Shown here: positions 41,001 to 52,520 of the stretch, in pieces | How the letters are laid out: every line of letters starts with the position of its first letter | How positions within the stretch are numbered: the first letter of the stretch is position 1 | Assembly (NCBI GenBank): GCA_024449915.1 | Contig: JAMZAV010004487.1 | Location: 62,001-126,000 of the forward strand | DNA: 64,000 nt | Source: Sweltsa coloradensis | Taxonomy: Eukaryota; Arthropoda; Insecta; Plecoptera; Chloroperlidae | Direction: 5' to 3' | Notes under the pieces: model-generated | The model's input: only the letters and a program-made list of their open reading frames with translations | Told to the model about the DNA's origin: nothing | Database searches by the model: none | Position numbers and translations under genes: made by a program

Positions 41001-44000
41001 TCTAGTTAAAATTTATCTGCCAGTTAGTCCTCTCAGTAAATATTTACAAGGCTTCTGATTGGTGGTTGCCATAGTGAAAACAAGTTATGTGTCAGTTAAA
41101 TTTACTTGCCACTTTAACTGGACATTGAAATACCGGGCCTTAGTCATCAATACACCGAATCAATCGGACTAAAACTATGTCAGCCATATTGGTAAATTGT
41201 GACCAAAATTGGTTTGTTTGCTACATCACTAAATCATTGGAGATGGTCACACAGTTACAATAGCGAAAATAATATAAGCGTTGATTATTGGTTTCTACCA
41301 TGTTTTGGGTAGGACAATGGTGACGTCACAAAATCGTGGTAAATTATAAATTGCTTAGTGAAGTACAATCTGATTTGTGACGGCCGAAGCCACAAGATGA
41401 TCGAGGGAGAGATAATTTATTGTTTTATTTTTTTATTCTTTTTTATCTTTGTCTATAAAGCACAAGTACCATTTTACATAGACAATCCTTATATAATAAA
41501 TAAATAAAGTAAAAATTAAAATTACATTAATATACCTACAAATTAACCAATTAATGGTTATTAATTATTAATTATAATTATGTGGTGATGAACAATAAAA
41601 CAAATATATCAAAATTATTAGTGCAACAACACATAAGAGTAAATTATGTTAATGTAAAATATTTACAGGAATGTGTTTATAAAAGAATAGAGGGGGACAT
41701 ACTAATGACCTTCAACTGCAGTCCAATCATGTTAAAAGTTAAAAGTAAGGCGTTAGGAATGTGTCTAAAACAGTTCAGATTCTTCGCCTAATTTTTCATC
41801 AACATTCATTATTTTACTTGAGTATATATCTACAAAACTGATCACTAGGGATACTAGTTTTCTGTATTAACTTGCTTTGCATGATCTTTTTCAGATCGGA
41901 CAACAAAGTTTTAATTGTTGCTGCAGGAGAAAAATTATTATTGAGCCTTGAGAGTAATAACAGAAACTATTTTCCCGTGTGGATGTGGTATAGAAAAGTG
42001 TTAACACCATATTTAAAAAAAGAGTGCTCAAAAACGTAATTTATTAAAATATTGTTAATATTATACGGTTTTCGTGACATTGTACCGCGTTAATAAGAGT
42101 GTAATAACACATACCTGTGTTATTGCGCGCTTGACGTTTCGCAGCCTACTGTGAGCCGCATTGTCCAAAGACTGAAGAGATGCCTGCTTTGCTCCTGGTT
42201 TGAGCCTTCGGTATCATCCCATGTGTGCGTGCAGAGGAAGATGATATTGACAACATTGCTGTTGTGTGTGTGCAGGGTGCGAATTGACGGGGGGGGTGGG
42301 GGGGTGGTTTCCCCCCTCTGGTAATTTCATCCCTGGCTCTGTTTTACTGAAAGGTATATCCCCGCCGGGGATGGCTAAATCCCCACCTCTGGATACCATC
42401 TCATAACATATCAAGTGACTTTATCTCGTAACGTTAATAAATAATGCGTCAATTTACACATATTTCTTTCAAAATAATACCTCAGATCACTTCTAAGGCC
42501 ATCTAGAGGGCAATAAAAAACCCAAATTGTTCCTCAGATCGCTTCTAAGGCCATCTCAAGGGCAATAATACAACAACAAAAATTCGCCTCCGGCGGCTGG
42601 GGCTTCGCCCCAGACCACGGTTTGTCAACGAAAATACTTTTCTAAGCCATCCCCCCCTCTGCAAAGTCGTTAATTCGCACCCTGTGTGTGTGTGGTAGGG
42701 TGGGGTGGTGGACGGCGCAACGATGATCTGTCTGTCCGACAAAAAATAATGTTTTTCTATTGCTTGCTTGCTTTGTATTGTCTTCGTACGTTTCAGTGTT
42801 GGACTTGAAGATGTGATTGTGTGGCTCGTTGGTCTTGTGGCTAGCATCCCTGCTTCCAATGCAGAAGGTCCAGAGTTCCCAAAGAAAAAAAACAAAACAC
42901 TAAGGTCAAAAGTTTTTAAATTTCTGATCTGGACTTAGTCCATCAATTCTTATCATAGGAATTTGTAAACGGTGACTTTGGAGCTGTCCTAACAACGAGG
43001 CACATAATAAATAATGTTGTTCTGAATCGGCCTTGTTGATTCTGGCGTTGATCCGCGGGTGTTCGCACTGTCCATACCATACGCGTATGGAATAACATAA
43101 CCAACATAACCAATTTTTAGGCCTACTACTTTAAATAATTATTCAATAACAAATTTATAAGAAAACATTTATTAAACTCTTTAATGTTCAGTCAAACAAT
43201 CAATATTAACCAACAACAACAACAACAGTGAATTCTTTAGTGTCAAAACAATTGCGAACTTTTACGTATCAAAATACCAATTCAAATATTCACGCGTATT
43301 TCAACCCGAGTGTTCTTCAGCTTGTAAACCAAACAGTGCTGCATTCTAACATATCGCCCCAGAACCAAATTATCGACCGAACAGTTAGCGACGAGTATTG
43401 ACCATTGCATGGACCACTGCCTCCTAGATGTTCGTCGTGGCTCCTCGTTCCCTGCCTGTCCATGCAACATGGTTTGATTGTTGAAGACAATTCGCACTTT
43501 TTTCCCACAGCGCTAGTTACCGTCCCCAAGAGCTTTCTTTTGTTTTCGTTGTTTACATAAGATCTGCATACGATTCAAATGTCATCATGCCAGAGTTGAG
43601 CTATATTTTTCTTCATAATAGGCAATGGTGCGTGCAAGAAGTTGTAAGATACCGGGATGCCATTATCTAAAACAAGTAAGCCTTTCTTTGCATGAACTAC
43701 AGGGAAATAAGGAAATTGTGCCACCCCCCCCCCCCCCCCCCAGACTCCCCCTTATCACGCGCCACTGCTTGATGGAAAGCATGTGGAAAGTAATATTGTT
43801 TAGCTCTTGGCATAGTCAAGACTAGGGCCCGAGTAGGCAACTAAAGCCTATTGATTTATGATTAGGAAAGGAGGCATAGGCCCTATAGATAAAAATAACA
43901 TGCCTATTAGCCCTTGCCTTATATTATCAAACAACAAAGTTATCAATATCTACTTTTTGTTTAATTACCAGCATAATATAACTAGACAAATTGGTATATT

Positions 44001-47000
44001 ACTATTCAGCAAACCATGGTTAGTGATGTACGTATACAAAATACGATCTAAAACATTCAATTTAGTTGGATTTAACAGTAAAATACATGGAAGATGACAT
44101 TTAATGTGACAACAACATCAAAAACAAAAGAAAGCTCTTGGGGACGGTAACTAGCGCTTTGGACAACAATTAACACTGTGCGCGTGGACAGGCAGGTAAC
44201 GAGGAGCCACGACGAACATCTAGGAGGCAGTGGCATGGACCATTGACATTTCAACCAATATAACGAGTGCTGCGATCTATCGTATTAGTTTCACCAACCA
44301 CCGATAGAGTGCATTGTCGACCTACTACAGTCCTGATAATGGTATATGAAGCATGACACTGCAAAAAAATAAAGACAAAGAACTATTTCGTCATAGTATC
44401 AGTTTATGGCGAAATTTCAGAATAGATAGATAAATTTCAGACATCTTTGGGACCAGGCACACAAATTCTAAAAATAGACATGCTGTCACGCCTCAGCTAG
44501 CAAGAAGCTTCTAGAACAATCGGAGCAGACGCCACAGAATCCATCTAGCCATACACGAGCACAGATGTGCTGAGACGAACGGGAGGGGCACGCCATCCGA
44601 GAAGACCCAAGACGCCGACAATTACTTAATTAACACATACAATTACCTTCTAAGGAACTTTCACGATTGAGGCAAGACTTGGGACTCGCGGGCGTGCTTC
44701 CCACCTGGATTTTGGGGACACGATTTTTGGACTTCTACACCTGGGATTTGGTCTAGGGGACCTAGGCTAGGCCTATAACTCCACTTCAGACAAGCTACAG
44801 GTCTACAAAGCACGTAAGCCTAAGGGCGGATATTGGTACGTAATAACGTTTTAACTGAACTATTAATATAATAACGAAAGCCTAAGGGCTATTGGACATT
44901 ATCAACTGAACTTTTGAAAGAGGAACGGAGGCTTTCATGCCATTTTTATAGGCCCAAAGGACCTGGTAAAAACATTTAGAACTGAACTTTAAGCGAGGCT
45001 TTCATGCCATTTTTATAGGCCCAAAGGACCTGGTATTAACCTGTATTTCATTGTATAACTTGTTCACTGTATTTCACTGTATTTCACTGTATAATTTGTA
45101 ACCTATATTCCATTGCATAATTTGTAGGCCTAATTTCACATATCACTAAAAGTGACATTTGATTCCCTTGTAGGCTAAGCCTACCTATAACTTGTACAAT
45201 TGTCTGATTTTTGAGACACAATTAAATTGTCAACTTAATATTTCATCTCTCATTTATAGGCTATTATTCCTGTTTGATCACTCATCTCCCTTGTATTATT
45301 ATAAACTTTCTGACAGCTGGTTAGGTCTAGATTGAGCCAGACCTAACAAGCCGTGTTCTACCGACTGCAGCCGAGGCAACCTGTAAGTCTTTTGTATTTT
45401 GAATTGTAGTTTTGTATTTATTGTTTGGTGAATAGGTGAGATTCATTACACACTGATTGATATATTTCCTAAAAATATCGATCTTTGGTTGGTTATCGCT
45501 CACTCGTCGATTGCGTCGGTCCCTGCATGGTTGGCTTGGTCGCTGTGGTTTACTGTCCCCCACTATAAATCAGTTATATGACTGAGTGGGTAGCTAAATA
45601 CGAATTGTATTTATTTATTTATTTATTTAATAAATTTGAATCCATCCCCTCCATTGAAATTTGTGATGTTGTGATGTAGTTTCCGAATAAAAACTTTTTT
45701 TACTCTGAGATATCGATCCTCTTTCATTCTGCACACTTTTCAGACATGTTCTGAAAAAACAAAGTATAGAAATCTACTCGCAAACAATCACATCGTATCA
45801 AATCAAATGTGTCTTGTTCACAGCTACACAGTTCCGGCTACGTCAACCGTTCTCATCATCTCCTACATAACCCACAGGGATGCTCGCTACTACCAGGACC
45901 CGCACAAGTTCTGGCCAGACCGTTGGCTGCCAGAGAACACTAAGAACTTACACCCCTACGCTTACCTCCCATTTAGTGCAGGGCCAAGGTATAGTAATTC
46001 GTTTTAAATCATTCATTCTTCAAATTACATCAAATCTATATCGAGTCTTGTCTTGTTGCTGGGATCCCTCAGGGCTTAATATTAGGTCCCCTTGCCTTCA
46101 CACTATTCAACAATGACCTACCCAACTTCCGAGACGAGGACACCCTTACTAAATATGCGGATGGCTGGAGTCAACTCCTTACGTCCAAAAAAACTCAACT
46201 GCTGCCATGTCCCAACTAGTAACCAATCAAGCTTCCCAAATTAATGATACTGCCACAGCAACCTCTTAACCATATCTGTAGGTAAGACTTCCTACCTTTC
46301 CTTCTACTCCCCCCTCAAACCCCCTAAATCTAGCCCCATAATCTGGTTAGATGGCAAAAGCATCACTTGAACCAGCTCCGCTAAAATTGCTAGGACTTGA
46401 TATCACCGAATCTTTAGATTGGTCAATCCACATTTACAAGGTGGCTTCTAAAATTCATAGAGGTTGATTCATTCTCAGGAAGCTCAAGAAGCTAATTCAT
46501 CCTCATATACTCAAAATGGTTTACTTTGCTCAAGTTCACTCTTAACAATGGCCTTCTTTTATGGGGCGCATCCACCCAAGCGACCAGAATATTCATCCTA
46601 CACAAGAGAGCAGTCCGCATCTTAGCTGGTGTTTCCAGGAGGCATACTTGTAGAGAGCTTTTCAAGGAGCCAGGAATACCTACTCTGGCCTGCTTCCTTA
46701 TTCAAGCTGCTGGGACATTCGTCCGTTCCTACACTAAACTTTTCCCACTGAACTCCTCTTTCCACTCCCATTTTACATGAGCAAATCTCCAAATTCACAT
46801 CCACAATCATAAACTAATCCTACACTCGAAAGGTCCACAATACCTAGCCCTTACTCTCCATAACAATTGACCCAACAATATACGAACCTCTTCCTCAATT
46901 TCAACTTTTAAAGCAAACATAAAATCATTTCTTACATCCAAAAGTTTTTACTCCTCCATGAATAGCTCTCTGCCAAAATGTAATGTAATGTATATATACG

Positions 47001-47435
47001 AATTTAAATTAATCCATTTATCATTTATCAATATTAACATTGTAATAATTATCATTGTGTACATAATTTCTTAATGTCATTGCAATTTTTTATGTTTAAT
47101 ATCATGTACTATTCAACTTTTCTTTATAACCTTTTATAACCTCTACGTTTATCTCTATTTAGAGAATATGCGGAAGTGTTATACTTTTACTCAGTATCAG
47201 TCAAATGAATAAAAATTACTTCGCTGCTAATATAACCCTTGTTGCATCCAGGAACTGCATTGGACAGAAGTACGCCCAGCTTCAGATGAAGAGTTTGCTG
47301 AGTCGCGTCTTGAGGCGCTACAGAGTGACGTCACCTCTCAAAATGGCCGACCTGGACAATGTGGCACTCGCTATAACTCTGAGCTTAGACTATGAGCTGG
47401 AAGAGCGATACCGCATCCAACTGCACAAGCGATAG
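34087..47435 (+). CDS. Cytochrome P450, CYP4 clan, six exons, with an exon-1 frameshift
   Basis: A microsomal heme monooxygenase of about 490 residues. Exons are 34087-34649, 35336-35496, 39523-39749 (start uncertain), 40261-40436, 45824-45988 and 47252-47435. An N-terminal membrane anchor (residues 7-22) and the proline hinge KIPGPRGYPIIG come first, then the C-helix WRLHR (126-130). Later come the I-helix ALAGLETTATV, the K-helix ExxR (KETMRLFP), the FWPDRW segment and the heme loop FSAGPRNCIG, split between exons 5 and 6 with Cys as axial ligand. Splice sites are GT/AG. The frame breaks near 34566 in exon 1 and recovers as PKFEGKIFDVYN. Either it is a recent pseudogene or the sequence has a local error. 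CYP4-clan membership is known-family inference from the K-helix-to-heme region; the substrate is unknown. Confidence 0.82.
34953..35127 (+). repeat. (AAAT)n microsatellite in P450 intron 1
   Basis: About 175 bp of AAAT/AAATA units with minor interruptions. The antisense frame 34938-35216 is an artefact of it. Confidence 0.9.
35336..35496 (+). CDS. P450 exon 2
   Basis: Acceptor TTTTTTTTCAG at 35335. The phase-1 join makes Gly, then TANNSQTVGQSDLIDSLYM and MCVDPIYNLTSDGRRSKPH. Donor AAG|GTACAC, phase 0. It fits the CYP4 helix F-G stretch. Confidence 0.78.
35880..36299. other. P450 intron 2, unclassified with G run
   Basis: A GC-richer block without coding support. Contains a poly-G run at about 36171-36187 that ends a possible repeat. 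Confidence 0.3.
36300..37830. repeat. Satellite array 2 (about 292-bp units) in P450 intron 2
   Basis: Units recur at about 36306, 36601, 36888, 37184, 37473 and 37766, marked by GCGATATTCCACCCCCAAC. Each also contains AATTCATAGCTC, TGTGTTTTAACCCAATCG, TTGATTTCCAGCATTCACC and CATGAAATTTG. There are about five full units. The unit closest to 37766 shows the ACTGTTCCCTACCA variant typical of array 1. Confidence 0.8.
38110..38628. repeat. Long near-perfect inverted repeat (about 240-bp arms) in P450 intron 2
   Basis: The arms 38110-38351 and 38374-38628 are almost exact reverse complements, for example CAAGCATTTCATTCTTTCTC with its mirror, joined by a spacer of about 22 bp. A transcript of intron 2 could form a long hairpin. 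The paired frames 38051-38329 (minus) and 38442-38651 (plus) are one arm read twice. Confidence 0.85.
38712..38842. repeat. Short inverted repeat next to the long hairpin
   Basis: CGCCCCGTGACTGCTTCATTG (38712 onward, 20-bp class) is mirrored by CAACGATGCAGTCACGGGAC near 38819-38838. Confidence 0.6.
39523..39749 (+). CDS. P450 exon 3 (I-helix)
   Basis: Encodes INEFRRGVRSPGITTASNKR, SSFLDMLIEASETQG and the I-helix (MALAGLETTATV). Donor is HPE|GTGAGG at 39749. The acceptor is uncertain: an AG at 39521-39522 is out of phase with exon 2, while AGs at 39484-39485 and 39532-39533 are in phase. The position of the CYP4 heme-linking Glu is Ala here. Confidence 0.7.
39779..39960 (+). repeat. 89-bp tandem duplication in P450 intron 3
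   Basis: Two units share GAAAC(G/A)GGGTG, TTAACCCTCT, ACTTAAAGACA and ACACATGTGA(T/C)AATGATC. Confidence 0.65.
40261..40436 (+). CDS. P450 exon 4 (K-helix)
   Basis: Acceptor TCTCTTATCCAG, then AELHRELDDVFGSDDRPATS and AMERCIKETMRLFPVVSMYP, with the ExxR salt-bridge pair. Donor GG|GTGAGT, phase 2. Joined to exon 3 it lacks about two residues usual after HPE. Confidence 0.82.
40437..42272. other. P450 intron 4, first part
   Basis: AT-rich, no exon or assignable repeat. The frame 41582-41791 has no support. Confidence 0.35.
42273..42684. mobile_element. hAT-like MITE
   Basis: The ends CAGGGTGCGAATT(G/A)AC are inverted repeats. The flanks are TGTGTGTG on both sides, consistent with an 8-bp duplication, although the site is itself a GT repeat. 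Inside, a 51-bp unit (CTCAGATC(A/G)CTTCTAAGG, GGGCAATAA) is duplicated at about 42482 and 42533. Confidence 0.62.
42822..43085 (+). mobile_element. tRNA-headed SINE copy in P450 intron 4
   Basis: Head GGTCTTGTGGCTAGCATCCC, GCTTCCAATGCAGAAGG (B box degraded), then ACGGTGACTTTGGAGCTGTC and GTTGATTCTGGCGTTGATCC. It stops at CACTGTCCATACCA, lacking the tail. Confidence 0.65.
43385..44262. mobile_element. Foldback element with about 170-bp arms
   Basis: The arms 43385-43560 and 44100-44262 are inverted copies (CCTCCTAGATGTTCGTCGTG and GCTAGTTACCGTCCCCAAGA shared). The 540-bp centre includes a C run (about 43725-43741). No transposase. Confidence 0.6.
44484..45350. repeat. Unclassified repeat with internal duplications, possible solo LTR
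   Basis: Begins TGTCACGCCTCAGC. Contains a 67-bp tandem duplication (GCTTTCATGCCATTTTTATA at 44931 and 44998) and repeated CACTGTATTTCACTGTAT words near 45060. An LTR is suggested only by the TGTCACGC start and promoter-like composition. Confidence 0.25.
45446..45630 (+). mobile_element. tRNA-headed SINE, 3' portion
   Basis: CACTGATTGATATATTTCC, ATATCGATCTTTGGTTGG, TGACTGAGTGGGTAGC, then an ATTT tail. It is uninterrupted where copy F of the HINE-like family sits in the 20-kb SINE. Confidence 0.68.
45824..45988 (+). CDS. P450 exon 5
   Basis: Acceptor GTCTTGTTCACAG. The phase-2 join gives Gly, then YTVPATSTVLIISYITHRD, DPHKFWPDRWLPEN and YLPFSAGPR up to donor AG|GTATAG. Confidence 0.88.
46030..46970 (+). 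pseudogene. LINE reverse-transcriptase remnant in P450 intron 5
   Basis: Broken coding pieces in LINE ORF2 order: AGIPQGLILGPLAFTLFNND, a YADG relic of the YxDD catalytic box, LLGLDITESLDWSIHI, and the C-terminal LLWGASTQATRIFILHKRAV and RRHTCRELFKEPGIPTL. Many stops and frameshifts. Jockey/I-like is a guess. Confidence 0.65.
47252..47435 (+). CDS. P450 exon 6 (heme Cys and C-terminus)
   Basis: Acceptor TTGCATCCAG; the split Arg codon is completed and NCIGQKYAQLQMKSLLSRVL follows. It ends DYELEERYRIQLHKR with TAG at 47433-47435. The Cys is the proximal heme ligand. Confidence 0.88.
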
Positions 47436-47570
47436 TCAGCTGTCTTTTCATATTATGTTCATGTTGAGTGTGGAGAATAGCTGATATGAAATTTGCTGGC
47501 ACAAATGACCGAACATGCTGAGAGGACCGTTCAGAAAAGTATGTTCTTGTTTTGCTGTGCAGCAGATAAT

Positions 47571-48332
47571 TGGATGAGCGTAACGAGCGTAGCGAAGATT
47601 TCATTTCACTACACTGGAGAAATAAATCCGGAATGTTTTTTCTTTTTCTTTTTGTATTTTTGTGTGTTTGTTAACACGATTCCGTCTAAACCAAAACTCC
47701 TTTTGCGATAAAATTTTGTGGAGGGATTTAAAATCATTAAACTTAGAACAGCTACGTTTTTGAGCGCATTTTACGATTTTTCCCATTTCTTAAAATTATC
47801 TTCGACTTAAAACACCTACATTCTTTATTCGATTGTATTTTTTTTTAACAGAACCTTAATTTTATAAATTTATAAATTCGTGTGAAATTTGAGCGCAATC
47901 TAAATACTATTTCTAATAAAAATCGCAATTTTACGATTTTTTTTGGATTTTTAAAAAATTTTCGACTTATAACACCTACATGCTTCATCCTATTTTAATG
48001 ATTTTTTCACAGAACCTAATATTATTAATTAATATAAACGTGTGAAATTTGAGCGCAATCGAAAAATTACTTCTCATGATAATTGCAATTTTATGTTTTT
48101 TTTTTTTTTTAGAAAATTCTTCGACAAATAACACCTACATGCTTTATCCGATTGTAATACTTTTTAAACAGAACCTTAATTTTGTAAATTAATACATTTG
48201 TGTGAAATTTGAGAGAAATCGAATTATTATTTCTTATGATAATCGCAATTTTACGCTTTTCTCGTTTTTAAACAATTGCGCTCACGGCTCATCCTACAAC
48301 GCACCTGAAAAAGCGTTTGCGAAGCTTCCTAG
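47571..48332 (+). mobile_element. HINE-like element copy L
   Basis: Starts TGGATGAGCGTAACGAGC. A core with ACACCTACATGCTT is repeated about four times roughly 150 bp apart. Ends GGCTCATCCTACAACGC, AAGCGTTTGCGAAGC, CCTAG. It begins about 135 bp after the P450 stop and contains an AATAAA at about 47620, which could serve the gene. Confidence 0.65.
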
Positions 48333-48384
48333 TTCAAGGATTAACATGATGGTTTATTTTTGCGTATAGTAGCATAATTCATAA

Positions 48385-48520
48385 ACGTAGCGAGCGAAGC
48401 GAAGATTCCATTCCACTTCACTGGAGAAAAAATATCCGGAACTTTTTTCTTCTTTTTTTCTGTTTGTATTTTTGTGTGTTTGTTAACACGATTCCGGCTA
48501 AACCAATACTTCAATCGTGT
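48385..48520 (+). mobile_element. HINE-like 5'-end fragment M
   Basis: Left part only: GTAGCGAGCGAAGCGAAG, CACTGGAGAAAAAATATCCGG-type motif, AACACGATTCCGGCTAAACC. It ends at CTTCAATCG. Confidence 0.55.
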
Positions 48521-49535
48521 GTTTACATTCTTTCCTCTGGGGGTGTTTTTTTTTTTTTTTAATATTACTACATTTACTTAAATTATAATGAAATTCTATC
48601 TAGTCATGGCAGGCCAAGGAACAAAGGTGGGGAAATGAATAAGTTTCATTGTGTTTTTGGCATTTGCTACACTTGCTCACACGACACCACATTGTATTAG
48701 TTTTTTGCTTTTTCCAAAACCTTGTCTTACATTTTAATTTAATCATAATTGATTTCGAGTATTTAAAAAAAAAGATTTAAATTGAGTATTTTGAAATATA
48801 CATAAGATCATAGATATTAAACCCCTTTTGTAGGCTAGATTAGCCGTGTCCAACACTTCCGCACAGGCGCGAGCGTAGCAAATTGAAGCATCGAAAATCC
48901 AGTTCAAGATGGCGATTTGGCGTTTTAATTTATGCTTTTTCAAAGCAATGAAGTATTTTACTGGATTGTTTTATATGGTTTTAGCTTGTGCAGCATGGGA
49001 ATGCATAAACAGAAACAATAAGACGTTATTGCAAAAGGGAATTTAGTAATCATTTGATTTTAAAGGCTAGTATGCTCAGCTGTCAAACTGGCGGCCATCT
49101 TTAAAAATATTCGGTCTACAAATAGCTCCTATTTAATTAACATGCAAACTGGGATTTCAAGATGGCTTCTAATTGTCACGGAAGTGGACCACCGACTACA
49201 AATCTAGCCTACAGTAGTTAAATATCAATGATTAAGATACAAAAACTTTTCAGCACAGTATATTATGAAATAAAAAATACAGAAAACAAAAGTATTTCAA
49301 AAACATGTATTTTCAATACTGCAAATCTCTGGTTCTAACATGATTACTTTATGGCTAAATGCGTAGTATTTATGTTCATTTTGGCACATCAATATACGGA
49401 AAAGCCTAATTTGTAAATGATCCGTTTGAATTAGCAATTCTCCACAAATCGTCGCAGTCAGTTTGGTTTTGTTTTGTTCCATTGAATTATATTGCATAGA
49501 ACATTAATATCACTTTACATTAATAGATTTGTTGA
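48521..49535. other. Intergenic, nothing recognised
   Basis: AT-rich with a T run at 48548-48560. Short stretches such as AGATGGCGATTTGGCG (about 48907) and CTGGCGGCCATCTTT (about 49089) look like a small inverted motif. No gene. Confidence 0.3.
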
Positions 49536-49545
49536 AAGCGTCTAG

Positions 49546-50054
49546 GTGGATATATGGATATCCCATAGGCTGGCTGTATATGAGAAAAGCCTCACATATG
49601 CAGGAATAATCTTTTTTAATAAGCTACCTGCCATTATCAAAAACAAACCAACTGATACATTTAAAAAGGATCTTAGGACATTTCTTGTTGAAAAAGAATA
49701 CTATGATATTGAAGATTTCTTGGCGGACAATAATAATATGTCTTGAAAATACAATTTATTTTACATAATAGATGCCTAGACCTATTTTATCTAGTAGCCT
49801 ATCTTATATTAGTGTAAAAGTATATTTTATTGTGTATTATTGTATTGTTGTAAAAGTGTATTTTGTAATTTAATGTAAATTAGTTTAAGTATTTTCTATA
49901 CATCCTTAATCAAGTCTTAGTCTTTTGAAAATACGTGTTTAATAGCTAGCTAGCTTATAATGTATTGTTTAACTTGCTTGTCTTGTCATAACATTGTAAC
50001 ATTATATGCTAGTATTAGGTATACAAAACAAGACAATAAAATGAAATGAAATGA
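49546..50054 (+). pseudogene. LINE 3' end
   Basis: The frame 49546-49743 encodes a typical C-terminal tail of LINE ORF2 (RLAVYEKSLTYAGIIFFNKL, FKKDLRTFLVEKEYYDIEDF). AT-rich 3' UTR follows, then an AATAAAATGAAATGAAATGA simple tail. Confidence 0.6.
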
Positions 50055-51600
50055 AAAACTGATATTAATGAAATAAAAAATATTGTTGGTTAGTTAAAAT
50101 CATCTCACTCTGCAGGAGTAGATGGCATATCCATTAGTGTTTTAAAGAAATGTATCCATATGTTAGCTGCACCTCTATGTGACATTTTCAATACCTGTCT
50201 AAGAGATGGGGTCTTTCCACAAGCACTAAAAATATCCAAAATAATTCCCATATATAAAAAAGAAAGTAAACACCTTGCAAGTAATTATCGACCAATATCT
50301 ATTCTACCTGCTGTTTCAAAAATATTGGAAAGAATTATTTATAACAGATTGATAAGCTTTTTAGAAAAGCACAACATTCTAACAGAAAGACAAAATGGAT
50401 TTAGAAAGGGAAAATCTACTAGTGATACAATAAGAAGATTTCTATTAAACGTAACTAGTGAAATGGACTCAAATATTGATACTCTGGGTATATTCTGTGA
50501 TCTCACCAAAGCTTTTGACTGTGTTGATCACAATATACTCCTCACTAAATTAGAATATTATGGAGTACGAGGTGATGCGCTAAAATTATTAAAATCATAC
50601 CTAACAAACAGAGTACAATATGTAGAAATAACTAGCAATAAAAATAGTAAAATTTCACATACCATTTCGGACTCTGAGAAAAGCATATGTGGTGTACCAC
50701 AAGGGTCAATTCTTGGCCCTTTATTATTCATTGTCTTTATTAATGATCTAACTGAAAGTATAGATGATGCTGAACTTTTTGCTGACGATTTTTTCCACAG
50801 TCATGAAGGCTGATGAAAACAAAGTTCTTTGGGATAAATCAGAAGAAAGACTAAATGATTCAAATGGGTGGTTTATAGCTAACAAGCTTATTTTAAACTC
50901 CAAAAAAACAAACTATATCCAATTCCACTCAATTCAGAAGATTAAATTCTTAATAAAATACCATACCTAACTAATTTTTCAGATAATTCAAATATAACAC
51001 AAGTTTCATAAAATTTATTTCTAGGCTAAACAATAGACCAACATCTAACATGGCACGATCATATCAATACATTAAAACCAAAACCTTATTCGTCTTGTTA
51101 TGCTATAAGGACCATCAAGTAGATAAGTAACATCCCCTTAGCCAAAATATGCTAATATTCATTATTTAAGTCATATATAAGCTACGGAATTGAATTTTGG
51201 GGTATATTGACCCACATTAATAAACTTTTTATAATACAAAAAAAGCAATTAGAGCAATTTGTTCCCTTGATCCCACAGAACACTTTAAACCTTTTTTTAT
51301 ACGCCACAAAATCCTTACCATTTCATGTTTATACATTTTCAAATCAATATAAGTAATTTAAAAAAATATACACACCTACTCAGTAAATGCAAATGTCCAT
51401 GATCATGACACACGTAAAAAAAAATCACCTACAGCTAAACTCATATCACACAAAACTTGGACAAGTAAACTCGGACTAATTACATAAAATCTCTTTAATT
51501 ATAACCATCTTCCAAAATCCACTAAAAACATTTCAAGCCATGACCGTTACAAACTTAAACTAAAACAAATTTTAATTTTAAAAGCCTAATATTATCTTAT
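50055..51600 (+). pseudogene. LINE ORF2 fragment with reverse transcriptase
   Basis: RT motifs in order: SAGVDGISISVLKKC, NYRPISILPAVSKILERII, FRKGKSTSDTIRRFL, GIFCDLTKAFDCVDHNILL, CGVPQGSILGPLLFIVFIND and FADD (the YxDD box as FADD). The frame slips near 50795, and degraded 3' coding sequence (LTIDQHLTWHDHI; SYISYGIEFWG) goes on to about 51330. It starts inside the RT, so it is 5'-truncated. Confidence 0.75.
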
Positions 51601-51815
51601 TGATCAATAAATAAATAATAAATAAATACATTTTATTGAGAGTCTACCCACTCAGTTATATAACTGATTTTCAGTGGGGGACTTTAAATCAAAGCGACCA
51701 AGCCAACCCTGCAGGCCCCGACGCAATCGACGAGTGAGCGATAACCAACCAAAGATCGATATTTTTAATAGGAAATATAGCAATCAGTGGTATGAACAGT
51801 GCGAACATTACATTA
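51600..51815 (-). mobile_element. tRNA-headed SINE, 3' portion, reverse
   Basis: A TAAATAAATA tail, GTCTACCCACTCAGTTATAT, CAACCAAAGATCGATATTTT and AATAGGAAATATAGCAATC up to AACAGTGCGAACATT. This copy gives the clearest empty site for HINE-like copy F. Confidence 0.7.
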
Positions 51816-52139
51816 TTTTATTTATTTAACATTAATTTATTTACGAACATTACTTTAATGATACACTCACAGAAATTCCTGTTATCCCTTGATATTATTG
51901 ATTGAGCCTTATATGATGAAATGAACCTAATTTTATTACTTTTCAATAATTATTATTATTTACAATGTATTATATATATTAGACAATTTCTCATTATATA
52001 AGTATTAGTAACATTAATTTGATTAAGCTAAAGGACACATACACTAAAAATTGTATTGTTGTTATGTGCAATTTGTCCTAATAAAAAATTGAAAAAATTG
52101 AAAATTAATTCATAGGTATTAAAAACCATATTCCCCTCA

Positions 52140-52520
52140 CTGCAGCCAACTGTTTCCACACAACAATACAGCGGGTTAGCCCACTCGAACACCGAAGTTA
52201 GTAAACCTTCAGGCGTGGTCAGGGGTAGAGTGGGTGAACGCTCTGCCCTGAGACACACGTATACCGCTGGTTAGAGCAGATGGAGGGTTTCGAGAGCTAG
52301 TGTAATGGCTTCGTTCTCCTCGACGTCTGCTCGGTATGTCCGGGCTAGTGGAGGAACCTTTATGACTATCAAGGCTTCACCGTCCTTTCGGATGGGACGT
52401 AAAGCCGTAAGTCCCCTTGGTACTTTTCGACAGGACTAGGCTACGTACCGGTACCGGGTTTTCCCTCTTCCCTTATTCATCATCATGATTTATCACTGAT
52501 CACTCTTAAATCGCAGTAAA
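52140..52520 (+). mobile_element. 5S-rRNA-headed SINE, second full copy
   Basis: ACTCGAACACCGAAGTTAG (A-box region, with a small deletion), GGTCAGGGGTAGAGTGGGTG (C-box region), TATACCGCTGGTTAGAGCAG, TTTCGGATGGGACGTAAAGCC and GGTACCGGGTTTTCCC match 4811-5190 in order. Confidence 0.66.

Noticed and set aside
42545..42895. 116-codon minus frame
   Set aside because: It spans a MITE end and a SINE head and has no domain signal.
46526..46780. A separate small gene in P450 intron 5
   Set aside because: It is the C-terminal part of a LINE RT remnant, in order with other broken LINE pieces.
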